Positions 6,216-11,672 of a DNA stretch of 11,672 nt are shown piece after piece (position 1 is the first letter of the stretch; each line of letters opens with the position of its first letter). The DNA is from Lachnospiraceae bacterium (GTDB lineage: Bacteria > Bacillota_A > Clostridia > Lachnospirales > Lachnospiraceae). Location of the stretch: assembly GCA_017652545.1 (NCBI GenBank), contig JAGCAV010000026.1:1-11672 (forward strand), given 5' to 3'. The notes beneath the pieces are model-generated. The model did not search any database, was not told the origin of the DNA, and was given only the letters and a program-made list of their open reading frames with translations. Both the position numbers and the translations under genes were made by a program.

Positions 6216-6243
6216 ATTATATACGAAACAACGCTGATATCAA
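6216..6243 (-). promoter_or_regulatory. Promoter of the metalloregulator gene
   Basis: On the minus strand TTGATA (6243-6238) and a perfect TATAAT (6221-6216) are separated by 16 nt. The predicted start near 6208 leaves a leader of about 70 nt before the ATG at 6140. The GTTAG box motif found at feo is absent here. Confidence 0.7.
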
Positions 6244-6280
6244 GACTCTCTGCACAGATGCCGGAATGACGCAAACAGGC

Positions 6281-6310
6281 TTTACTTTTCTGGCGACTAT
6301 ATCATAGAAT
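6281..6310 (+). promoter_or_regulatory. Possible promoter for the DUF554/macro operon
   Basis: TTTACT (6281-6286) and TAGAAT (6305-6310) are 18 nt apart in the divergent intergenic region. Each hexamer deviates from consensus by two bases or fewer. No better pair is seen before the gene at 6377, and no operator-like repeat is obvious. Confidence 0.4.
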
Positions 6311-6376
6311 GAGTAAAACCCGGAAACCCAGAAGAGCGGAGCGATCCGTCATCTGATCAGTAAGAAGGAAATGGAA

Positions 6377-7096
6377 ATGCCTGGACTGGGAACGATTATT
6401 AATGTTGTTTTTATCATCATCGGCGGTCTGGCGGGTGTGCTTTTCGGCAACCGGCTCAGAGAAAAAAGCCGGGAGACGCTGCTGCTCGCGAACGCGGTCT
6501 GTGTTCTGTTCATCGGGATTGCCGGCGCGCTGCAGCAGATGTTTGTGCTTGCAGGCAACGGGAAGCTTGAAACGACCGGGACCATGATGCTGATCGCCTC
6601 CCTCTCGGCAGGTGCCATTCTGGGGGAATGGATCGACCTGGAGAGACGGATCGAGCAGTTCGGGGAATGGCTCAAGCAAAAAAGCGGGAATGCCGAAGAT
6701 GCCGGCTTTGTAAATGCCTTTGTGACTGCTTCGCTGACGGTCTGCATAGGCGCCATGGCCATTGTCGGATCGATCGAGGACGGCGCTGCCGGGAACCATT
6801 CCATCCTGTTCGCCAAGGCTGTTCTGGACCTGGTGATCGTCATGGTCATGGCGGCATCCCTCGGAAAGGGCTGTATCTTCTCGGCGATCCCTGTGGGACT
6901 GCTGCAGGGGCTGGTGACAGCCTTTGCTGTTCTGATCAGGCCGTATATCACGGATCAGGCGATGGCGTACCTGTCCCTGGTCGGATCGGTTCTGATCTTC
7001 TGTGTGGGTGTGAATCTGTTCTGGGGGAAGAAGGTGCGGGTCGCGAATCTGCTTCCCTCCCTGATCATCGCAGTGATCTGGGCAGCTTTTGCGTAA
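6377..7096 (+). CDS. DUF554 family integral membrane protein
   Basis: This protein of about 239 residues belongs to the DUF554 family (relatives include E. coli YqgA). It shows the expected MPGLGTIIN start, an RExxRETLLLANAVCVLFIGIAGAL helix, GTMMLIASLSAGAILGEWIDLERRIEQFGEWLKQK, CIGAMAIVGSIEDG, LFAKAVLDLVIVM, FSAIPVGLLQG and a C-terminal KKVRVANLLPSLIIAVIW. Six or seven hydrophobic segments span most of its length. Family members are about 220-240 residues and have no established function. I choose the ATG at 6377 because AAGGA (6365-6369) then lies 7 nt upstream; the in-frame ATG at 6371 leaves only one base. It is followed 30 nt later by the macro-domain gene with no terminator between, so the two are probably co-transcribed, but no functional link between them is known to me. 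Confidence 0.93.
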   Translation: MPGLGTIINVVFIIIGGLAGVLFGNRLREKSRETLLLANAVCVLFIGIAGALQQMFVLAGNGKLETTGTMMLIASLSAGAILGEWIDLERRIEQFGEWLKQKSGNAEDAGFVNAFVTASLTVCIGAMAIVGSIEDGAAGNHSILFAKAVLDLVIVMVMAASLGKGCIFSAIPVGLLQGLVTAFAVLIRPYITDQAMAYLSLVGSVLIFCVGVNLFWGKKVRVANLLPSLIIAVIWAAFA

Positions 7097-7126
7097 ACAG
7101 GACCGTATACAAAGAGAGGTATTGAT

Positions 7127-8308
7127 ATGTCATTCAAGATCGTTCGCAACGACATTACCCGGATGCGTACAGATGCCATCGTGAATACGGCAAATCAGTA
7201 CGTGGCCGTTGGTCCCGGCTGTGACAGCGCTGTATACACGGCGGCAGGCTATGATGAACTCCTTGCTTACAGAAAAGAGAAGATCGGTGAAGTGCCGGAG
7301 GGAGAGGCCTTTATCACGCCTGGCTTTCAGCTGTCGGCAAAATATATCATTCACGCGGTCAGCCCGCGTTACTCGGGCGGGGACCGGGGCGAAGAAGAAA
7401 AACTCCGTTCCTGCTACCGGAGGAGCCTGCAGCTGGCGAAAGAGTATCAACTCAGATCGATCGCTTTTCCGCTGATTTCCACCGGGAGTTTCGGATATCC
7501 CAAAGAAGAGGGACTGCGGATCGCGGTTGATGAGATCAATGCGTTTCTTCTGAACCATGAAATGGAGATTCTGCTGGTCGTCTTCGGCGGAAGGATGACA
7601 AAACTGGGCAGCAGGCTTTATCCGGATCTGGAAGAATACATCGACCAGAGATATGTAGATGAAAAACAGGCAGAAGAGTATGGTGCCTGGTCTCCGGACA
7701 GAGGAATCGGGAAGTCCGCTCAGGAAGAGCGCAGCATGGAAATGAGTCTGGCAAAACAGGCCCCTATGGCTGCTGCGTCTGCCCCGGAAAGAAGGAAATC
7801 CCGGAAAAGTCTTTTCAGTGGATCGATCTTTAAAAAGGAGGAAAAGAAATCAGTTTCTTTGCCGCACATGGATGCGTCAGCCGCACCTGACCTGTCAAAG
7901 GAGGATATGCTGGCTCCGTACTTTCAGGAGCGGCATGAGCGCAGGCTTGAAGAGCGCATGAGCCATCTGTCAGATACTTTTTCCCAGTACCTGATGTACC
8001 TGATCCGTGATAAGAATATGGGCAACGCGGAGGTCTATAAAAGAGCTGTTGTGGACAAGAAGATCTTTTCGAAGATCAAGAACAACGTGGATTACCATCC
8101 CCAGAAGCTGACAGCCCTTTGCCTCTGCGTCGGAGCAAAGCTGAGCCTTGATGAATCGAAGGATCTGCTGGCCAGGGCGGGTTATGCACTGTCCCCCTGC
8201 GACAAGACGGATATCATTTTCTCCTATTTCATCGAGAATGAGATCTATGACATGATCGAACTGGATATCCAGCTCGAGGAGCATGGCCTGCCATGCATCA
8301 TTTCCTGA
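7127..8308 (+). CDS. Macro domain protein with C-terminal helical domain
   Basis: This is a 393-residue two-domain protein. Residues 1-170 form a macro domain, the fold that binds or hydrolyses ADP-ribose and its derivatives: DIT (9-11), VNTAN (19-23), a GPGCD loop (29-33) in place of the usual GGGV/GxGVD loop, and PLISTGSFGYP (115-125) as the second phosphate loop. Residues about 172-278 are a charged, low-complexity linker with a basic patch (RRKSRKSLFSGSIFKKEEKK). Residues about 280-391 are an all-helical domain (TFSQYLMYLIRDKN, EVYKRAVVDKKIFSKIKNN, LTALCLCVGAKLSLDESKDLLARAGYAL) that looks like a degenerate helix-turn-helix/XRE-type unit. It recurs in Clostridia fused to several enzymatic domains. 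AGAGAGGT upstream supports the start at 7127. A terminator follows at 8322. The substrate could be ADP-ribosylated protein, nucleic acid or free ADP-ribose compounds; the exact function is unknown. Confidence 0.9.
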   Translation: MSFKIVRNDITRMRTDAIVNTANQYVAVGPGCDSAVYTAAGYDELLAYRKEKIGEVPEGEAFITPGFQLSAKYIIHAVSPRYSGGDRGEEEKLRSCYRRSLQLAKEYQLRSIAFPLISTGSFGYPKEEGLRIAVDEINAFLLNHEMEILLVVFGGRMTKLGSRLYPDLEEYIDQRYVDEKQAEEYGAWSPDRGIGKSAQEERSMEMSLAKQAPMAAASAPERRKSRKSLFSGSIFKKEEKKSVSLPHMDASAAPDLSKEDMLAPYFQERHERRLEERMSHLSDTFSQYLMYLIRDKNMGNAEVYKRAVVDKKIFSKIKNNVDYHPQKLTALCLCVGAKLSLDESKDLLARAGYALSPCDKTDIIFSYFIENEIYDMIELDIQLEEHGLPCIIS

Positions 8309-8321
8309 CCGGGCGCTAAAG

Positions 8322-8372
8322 AAGGAAACCGGAAAGGTCGCTTCACGGGAGACCTGTTTCCGGATCCTTTTT
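8322..8372 (+). terminator. Terminator after the macro domain gene
   Basis: AAGGA, CCGGAAA and GGTC in the left arm (8322-8339) pair with GACC, TTTCCGG and TCCTT in the right arm (8351-8369), with two small internal bulges and an 11-nt loop. T8368-8372 follow. The T-run lies directly before the TATAAT at 8375, so termination and the next promoter are packed together. Confidence 0.78.
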
Positions 8373-8374
8373 CG

Positions 8375-8380
8375 TATAAT
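8375..8380 (+). promoter_or_regulatory. -10 element for the vWA gene
   Basis: A perfect TATAAT lies 62 nt before the vWA start. No good -35 is found: the bases 17 nt upstream (ACCTGT) lie in the right arm of the preceding terminator. It may be a weak or activator-dependent promoter, or the vWA gene may depend partly on read-through from the macro domain gene. Confidence 0.45.
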
Positions 8381-8397
8381 AAGGCCATCAGAAGAAA

Positions 8398-8423
8398 TCA
8401 CCGGCTGTTTCACCCGCCGGTGA
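8398..8423 (+). other. Leader hairpin before the vWA gene
   Basis: TCACCGGC (8398-8405) and GCCGGTGA (8416-8423) form a perfect 8-bp GC-rich stem with a 10-nt loop in the predicted 5' leader, ending 7 nt before the AAGGAGGG ribosome binding site. There is no T-run, so it is not a terminator. It could stabilise the mRNA or affect ribosome access; no known riboswitch family is recognised. Confidence 0.55.
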
Positions 8424-8442
8424 GCGGAAAAAGGAGGGCTTT

Positions 8443-9120
8443 ATGATGAAAAAAGGATTAACGGAAGTGGTGTTTATTCTGGACAGAAGCGGTTCCATGA
8501 GAGGACTGGAGTCGGATACGATCGGCGGCTTTAATGCCATGATCGAAAAGCAGCAGAAGGAGGACGGAGAGGCGTATATTTCCACCGTACTCTTTGATGA
8601 CAGGACGGAGGTGCTTTATGACCGGGTTCCGGTCGGCAAAGTCGAACCGATGAATGACAGACAGTACTACGTCAGGGGATGTACGGCATTGCTGGATGCG
8701 ATCGGCGGTTCGATCCGCCATATCGAAAATGTCCACAGGTATGCCAGAGAAGAGGACAGGCCAGAAAAAACCCTCTTTGTCATCACAACGGACGGCATGG
8801 AAAACGCGAGCCGGACCTATGATTACAAAGAGGTCAGGCAGATGGTCGAGAAGGAGAGAGAGAGGAACGGATGGGAATTCCTGTTCCTTGGCGCAAACAT
8901 GGATGCCATTGAGGTGGCCGGACGGTTCGGGATCAGCGCGAACAGGGCGGTCAATTATGAATGCGATCACAAGGGAACCGCCCTGAATTTCCGGGTGCTT
9001 GCCGAGACAGTTTCCGCTGTGAGAAGGTCCGGCAGCAGGGAGGAAACCGAAATGGCAATAGACGCGTGCTGTGCTCCGATCCGGGAGGACTATGCCAGGA
9101 GGCATAAAAAGGGGAATTAA
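8443..9120 (+). CDS. Small von Willebrand factor A (vWA) domain protein
   Basis: This 225-residue protein is essentially one vWA domain. It begins with TEVVFILDRSGSM, where D14, S16 and S18 form the first MIDAS motif. T81 in GCTALLDAIGG and D117 in ITTDGMENAS complete a full metal-ion-dependent adhesion site, so Mg2+-mediated partner binding should be intact. ESDTIGGFNAMIEKQ, FVITTDGMENASR and WEFLFLGANMDAIEVAGRFGI are hallmarks of a widespread cytoplasmic Firmicutes/Proteobacteria vWA family related to TerF-like stress proteins. There is no signal peptide or membrane helix. AAGGAGGG (8431-8438) suits either ATG, 8443 or 8446; the second gives better spacing. It lies 134 nt after the macro domain gene in the same orientation and has its own terminator. 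Such proteins usually act as assembly or scaffold partners; the partner here is unknown. Confidence 0.93.
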   Translation: MMKKGLTEVVFILDRSGSMRGLESDTIGGFNAMIEKQQKEDGEAYISTVLFDDRTEVLYDRVPVGKVEPMNDRQYYVRGCTALLDAIGGSIRHIENVHRYAREEDRPEKTLFVITTDGMENASRTYDYKEVRQMVEKERERNGWEFLFLGANMDAIEVAGRFGISANRAVNYECDHKGTALNFRVLAETVSAVRRSGSREETEMAIDACCAPIREDYARRHKKGN

Positions 9121-9124
9121 TCGT

Positions 9125-9157
9125 AAAGGGACAGGGGAATATCCCCTGTCTCTTTCT
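9125..9157 (+). terminator. Terminator after the vWA gene
   Basis: A stem of 14 pairs, AAAGGGACAGGGGA (9125-9138) with TCCCCTGTCTCTTT (9142-9155), contains one G-T pair and a 3-nt loop. The T-rich side of the stem and the bases after it (TCTTTCTGATTT) serve as an imperfect U-tract. It starts four bases after the vWA stop codon. Confidence 0.85.
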
Positions 9158-9244
9158 GATTTGCGCCATTTGAATTGTTGAAAAAAACGCAGAAATACAC
9201 AGAACCTCAGACGTGTACTGACACAGAATAATTTGCCCGGGCGT

Positions 9245-9275
9245 TTGGTCTGCAGACCCGAATTTGTGCTATACT
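9245..9275 (+). promoter_or_regulatory. Extended -10 promoter for the acyltransferase/amidohydrolase pair
   Basis: TGCTATACT (9267-9275) is an extended -10 element (TGn plus TATACT). The upstream TTGGTC (9245-9250) is a partial -35 at a long 19-nt spacing, which an extended -10 can tolerate. Transcription would start near 9282, about 32 nt before the chosen ATG; a longer in-frame start at 9233 would lie upstream of this and is therefore rejected. Confidence 0.6.
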
Positions 9276-9313
9276 GGAACAGACAAAACCATGTTTCGAG
9301 GAGAGAACAGACA

Positions 9314-10543
9314 ATGCAGAAGCTCTTTACGGAACGGGCACATCTGATGTGCGCCAATATGTGCTTCGGGATCGTCATGTCGGTCGATCATCCCTATGAT
9401 GAGGCACTGATCAGGAGATCAATGGACAGGCTGTCCGCTGCCCATCCTTTCCTGAAAGCCCTGCTGGGATATGAAAAGGAGCAGAATGCCTATTACTACC
9501 GGATAACAGACAGTCCGCAGACCGGGCTCCTTCTGCAGGGGCAGGAGATCACCGGAACGGACTCGGCGGTTGTGATGGATACGTACCGGCAGCTGACAGG
9601 ACGCGACTGGGATCTGTTTGAGGAAGGCATGCTGAAGATCGCTGCCTGGAAGATGGGTGAAAAAACCTGCTTTCTGCTGGTGTTTCATCACCTCCTGGCA
9701 GACGGGAGAGGCGCACTGGGGCTTTCGGAAGAACTGGCGGCTGATTACGGCTCCGGCATCGCACCGAAACCTGCTCCGGAGAAACTGATCTCCTCAAAAG
9801 AAGACTTCCCGGATGATTCCCGTATGCCGCTGATCAGCCGGATCCTGGTCAGCAGGGCGAACAGGACCTGGGCGAAGGAACAGCAGAAGGTTTCCTATCA
9901 GGCATACCATACGTTTGCCGATGCGTTTCTTAAGAAGGATGAAGTAAGCCATTCCCTGTCGCGGATCTTACCTGAAGAGATGGATGAAATCCGGCAGAAA
10001 TGCCATGAAAACCGGGTGACGGTAAACGATTATCTCCTGGCCCGGATGATGATCGAAGACCGGACCAGGAAAGTCATCATCGCCCTTGATCTGCGCGACC
10101 GCCTCGGGTTTTATCAGGAAGGCGCACTGGGTAATTATTCCACGGCCTTCAGCATAGAAGTCAGTCAGAGTCAGATGAAAAAGGCAAAGGATCCGTATAT
10201 GCTGGCAAGGGAGGTCCACGAACGGGTCCGGAAAAAAATGGCCCGTCCTTCTGATCTCTATCTTGTTCTGCAGTGCTATGCGGACCTCGACCCGGGCCTG
10301 CTCGACGCGGCGTTTATTTCCTGCCGCGGAAACTTCCCGAGTGAGGCGGGCAGGTTCATCGGAAACATGTTTTTCGGATTTGGAGCAGCAGACGGGTACA
10401 GCGTGACCAATCTCGGAAAGATCGACAGCAGCAGCATATCTTCAGCGTTCTTTATTCCGCCTGCTTCCCCGGCGATCAGAAAAACGGCGGGAATCCTGAC
10501 AGTGAACAATGTGCTGACTGTATGTACCAGTGAGAGAGAGTGA
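9314..10543 (+). CDS. Stand-alone condensation-domain / CAT-fold acyltransferase
   Basis: This 409-residue protein has the chloramphenicol-acetyltransferase-like fold shared by NRPS condensation domains, alcohol acetyltransferases and PapA-type acyltransferases. The catalytic motif HHLLADG (125-131) is a complete HHxxxDG with His126 as expected general base. An early RRSMDRLSAAHPFLKALL segment, DLRDRLGFYQEGALGNYSTAFSIEV (the DxR and GN motif region) and SVTNLGKID near the C-terminus follow the usual family order. Length is close to a free-standing condensation domain; no adenylation or carrier domain is attached. AGGAG (9299-9303) lies 10 nt before the ATG at 9314. It is joined to the M20 amidohydrolase gene by a 5-nt gap, so the two are co-translated. 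Acceptor and acyl donor cannot be read from sequence; an O- or N-acyl transfer from a thioester is expected. Confidence 0.85.
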   Translation: MQKLFTERAHLMCANMCFGIVMSVDHPYDEALIRRSMDRLSAAHPFLKALLGYEKEQNAYYYRITDSPQTGLLLQGQEITGTDSAVVMDTYRQLTGRDWDLFEEGMLKIAAWKMGEKTCFLLVFHHLLADGRGALGLSEELAADYGSGIAPKPAPEKLISSKEDFPDDSRMPLISRILVSRANRTWAKEQQKVSYQAYHTFADAFLKKDEVSHSLSRILPEEMDEIRQKCHENRVTVNDYLLARMMIEDRTRKVIIALDLRDRLGFYQEGALGNYSTAFSIEVSQSQMKKAKDPYMLAREVHERVRKKMARPSDLYLVLQCYADLDPGLLDAAFISCRGNFPSEAGRFIGNMFFGFGAADGYSVTNLGKIDSSSISSAFFIPPASPAIRKTAGILTVNNVLTVCTSERE

Positions 10544-10548
10544 TCTTT

Positions 10549-11672
10549 ATGTTTACAGAAAAAGTAAAAAAAGCCGGGAAAGACCTGATCGCGGCAAGAC
10601 GTTATCTCCATGCGCATGCCGAGCTTTCCTTCGAGGAATTTGATACAACGGCTTACCTCATCCGGGAACTGGAAAAAATACCGGGCGTCACTTTGCTGCG
10701 TCCGACCGAAACAGGTGTGGTGGCAGTCCTCAAGGGAGACCTTCCGGGCCGGACCATCGCCTTCCGGGCAGATATTGACGCGCTGCCGATCGGGGAACAG
10801 ACAGAGCTGCCGTTTGCGTCTGTGAATAAGGGCGTGATGCATGCCTGCGGTCATGACGGCCATGCCGCAATGCAGCTGGAGGCCGTGAGAATCCTGGCCG
10901 AAGAGAGGGCTTCCCTGAAAGGAGAGGTGCGCTTTATCTTTCAGCATGCGGAAGAAAAACCGCCGGGAGGCGCTGTGGAGATGCTGCGTGCCGGTATGAT
11001 GGAGGGCGTGGATGAACTGTACGGATTGCACCTGAGTTCATCCTATCCGACGGGTCATTTCGGCGTCCGCTCCGGTGCGCTGACCAGTGCGACTGACCGG
11101 TTTGAGATCAGGGTCATCGGCTCTGAGGGGCATTCCGCTTTCCCGGAAGCCTGTGTGGATCCGGTGGTCACCGCTGCCCAGATCATCACGGACCTGCAGA
11201 CGATCGTCTCCAGGAGGATTCCTGCCTCGGAAGCTGCCGTGGTGTCGGTATGTGAGGTAAAGGCAGGCAATGTTTACAACGTGATCCCGCGGGAGGCATA
11301 TCTTTCCGGCGCGACCCGGACATTCAGCGAAAAAACACGGACGTCTCTGCCGGAAATGATGGAACAGATCGTGAAGGGCATCTGTGACGCGCACGGTGCA
11401 GGATATGACTTCCGTTTTGAAAAGGGATATGCGTCTGTTGTCAATGATCCCGGCCTGACTGAGCTTTCGCGCACTCTATTGACGGAAATTTTCGGACCGG
11501 AGCGCGTTTTTGAGATCGGCCTGCTGATGCCAGGGGAAGACTTTTCGGCCCTGCAGGAAAACTGTCCCGGCTTTTTTGTGGAACTTGGAGCCGGCAGTGC
11601 CGAAGGATGTGATGTTCCTCATCACAACAGCCGCTACTGTATGGATGAGGACGCGCTGCTGTACGGCCTTGA
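10549..11672 (+). CDS. M20D family amidohydrolase (hippurate hydrolase-like), 3' end outside window
   Basis: The frame is open from the ATG at 10549 to the window edge, giving 374 residues of a family usually about 380-400 long, so only the last few residues are missing. This is an M20D metallo-amidohydrolase of the hippurate hydrolase/N-acyl-amino-acid/IAA-conjugate hydrolase type. Visible motifs are FRADIDALPI, MHACGHDGH (97-105; Cys100, His102 and Asp103), QHAEEKPPGGA with Glu135/Glu136 as catalytic and metal residues, GSEGHSAFPE in the dimerisation domain, VYNVIPREAYLSGATR, LMPGEDFSAL, and HHNSRY with the last metal His. The set is complete, so activity is expected, probably cytoplasmic since no signal peptide is seen. 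The ribosome binding site (GAGAGAG, about 10533-10540) lies in the end of the acyltransferase gene, 5 nt before this ATG across its stop codon, indicating translational coupling. The acyl amide substrate is unknown. Confidence 0.95.
   Translation, partial: MFTEKVKKAGKDLIAARRYLHAHAELSFEEFDTTAYLIRELEKIPGVTLLRPTETGVVAVLKGDLPGRTIAFRADIDALPIGEQTELPFASVNKGVMHACGHDGHAAMQLEAVRILAEERASLKGEVRFIFQHAEEKPPGGAVEMLRAGMMEGVDELYGLHLSSSYPTGHFGVRSGALTSATDRFEIRVIGSEGHSAFPEACVDPVVTAAQIITDLQTIVSRRIPASEAAVVSVCEVKAGNVYNVIPREAYLSGATRTFSEKTRTSLPEMMEQIVKGICDAHGAGYDFRFEKGYASVVNDPGLTELSRTLLTEIFGPERVFEIGLLMPGEDFSALQENCPGFFVELGAGSAEGCDVPHHNSRYCMDEDALLYGL

Noticed and set aside
6628..7125. 165-residue plus-strand frame inside the DUF554 gene
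   Set aside because: Arg/Gly/His/Cys-rich out-of-frame translation of a conserved membrane protein gene.
9233..9313. Upstream in-frame extension of the acyltransferase (start at 9233)
   Set aside because: It would begin upstream of the extended -10 promoter, and AGGAG is placed for the ATG at 9314.
8458..9378. 306-residue minus-strand open frame over the vWA gene
   Set aside because: It crosses the vWA terminator and the next promoter, and its translation has no family features; the plus-strand vWA gene has an intact MIDAS motif.

Overview
The window reads as a piece of chromosome from a moderately GC-rich Gram-positive Clostridia-type bacterium (Bacillota). Lachnospiraceae or a relative is the best guess. 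The grounds are the two-FeoA/FeoB operon that ends in a FeoB-associated Cys-rich mini membrane protein, a short DtxR/MntR-type regulator, strong AGGAGG ribosome binding sites, and macro-domain and vWA proteins of a kind common in gut Clostridia. This is a family-resemblance inference; no rRNA or marker gene is present. I see no tRNA, rRNA, CRISPR array, insertion sequence, integrase or phage gene.

Layout. (1) 2-1174: the 3' end of a large, repetitive Thr/Gly/Asn-rich surface or secreted beta-helix protein, cut by the window edge. (2) 1302-2354: a P1/DmpA-family N-terminal-nucleophile peptidase that unusually carries a signal peptide, closed by a strong terminator (2377-2414). (3) 2456-5748: a ferrous iron uptake operon, feoA-feoA-feoB-Cys-rich small protein. 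It is driven by a perfect consensus promoter (TTGACA-17-TATAAT) whose spacer is filled by an inverted repeat. The same GTTAG-N6-(C/T)TAA(C/T) motif recurs just downstream of the start site and again between feoA2 and feoB, and is probably the operator of a metal-responsive repressor. (4) 5781-6140, minus strand: a DtxR/MntR-family metalloregulator convergent with feo, with its own promoter and terminator, and the obvious candidate to read those boxes. (5) 6377-8308: a DUF554 membrane protein followed 30 nt later by a two-domain protein (macro domain, linker, helical C-terminal domain), then a terminator. (6) 8375-9157: a single-gene unit for a small vWA/MIDAS protein with a stable leader hairpin. 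(7) 9314-11672: a tightly linked pair, a stand-alone condensation-domain/CAT-fold acyltransferase with an intact HHxxxDG motif and an M20D amidohydrolase (hippurate hydrolase-like) that runs off the window.

How the parts fit. The feo block and the regulator make a coherent iron-homeostasis locus: low iron would release the repressor from the boxes, and FeoA/FeoB with the Cys-rich helper would import Fe2+. The macro-domain and vWA genes are neighbours in the same direction and may act in one NAD/ADP-ribose- or stress-related process, although each has its own transcription signals. The acyltransferase/amidohydrolase pair could make and break the same class of acyl amide or acyl conjugate; that is inference. 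All intergenic gaps are under 300 bases and are covered by the regulatory entries.
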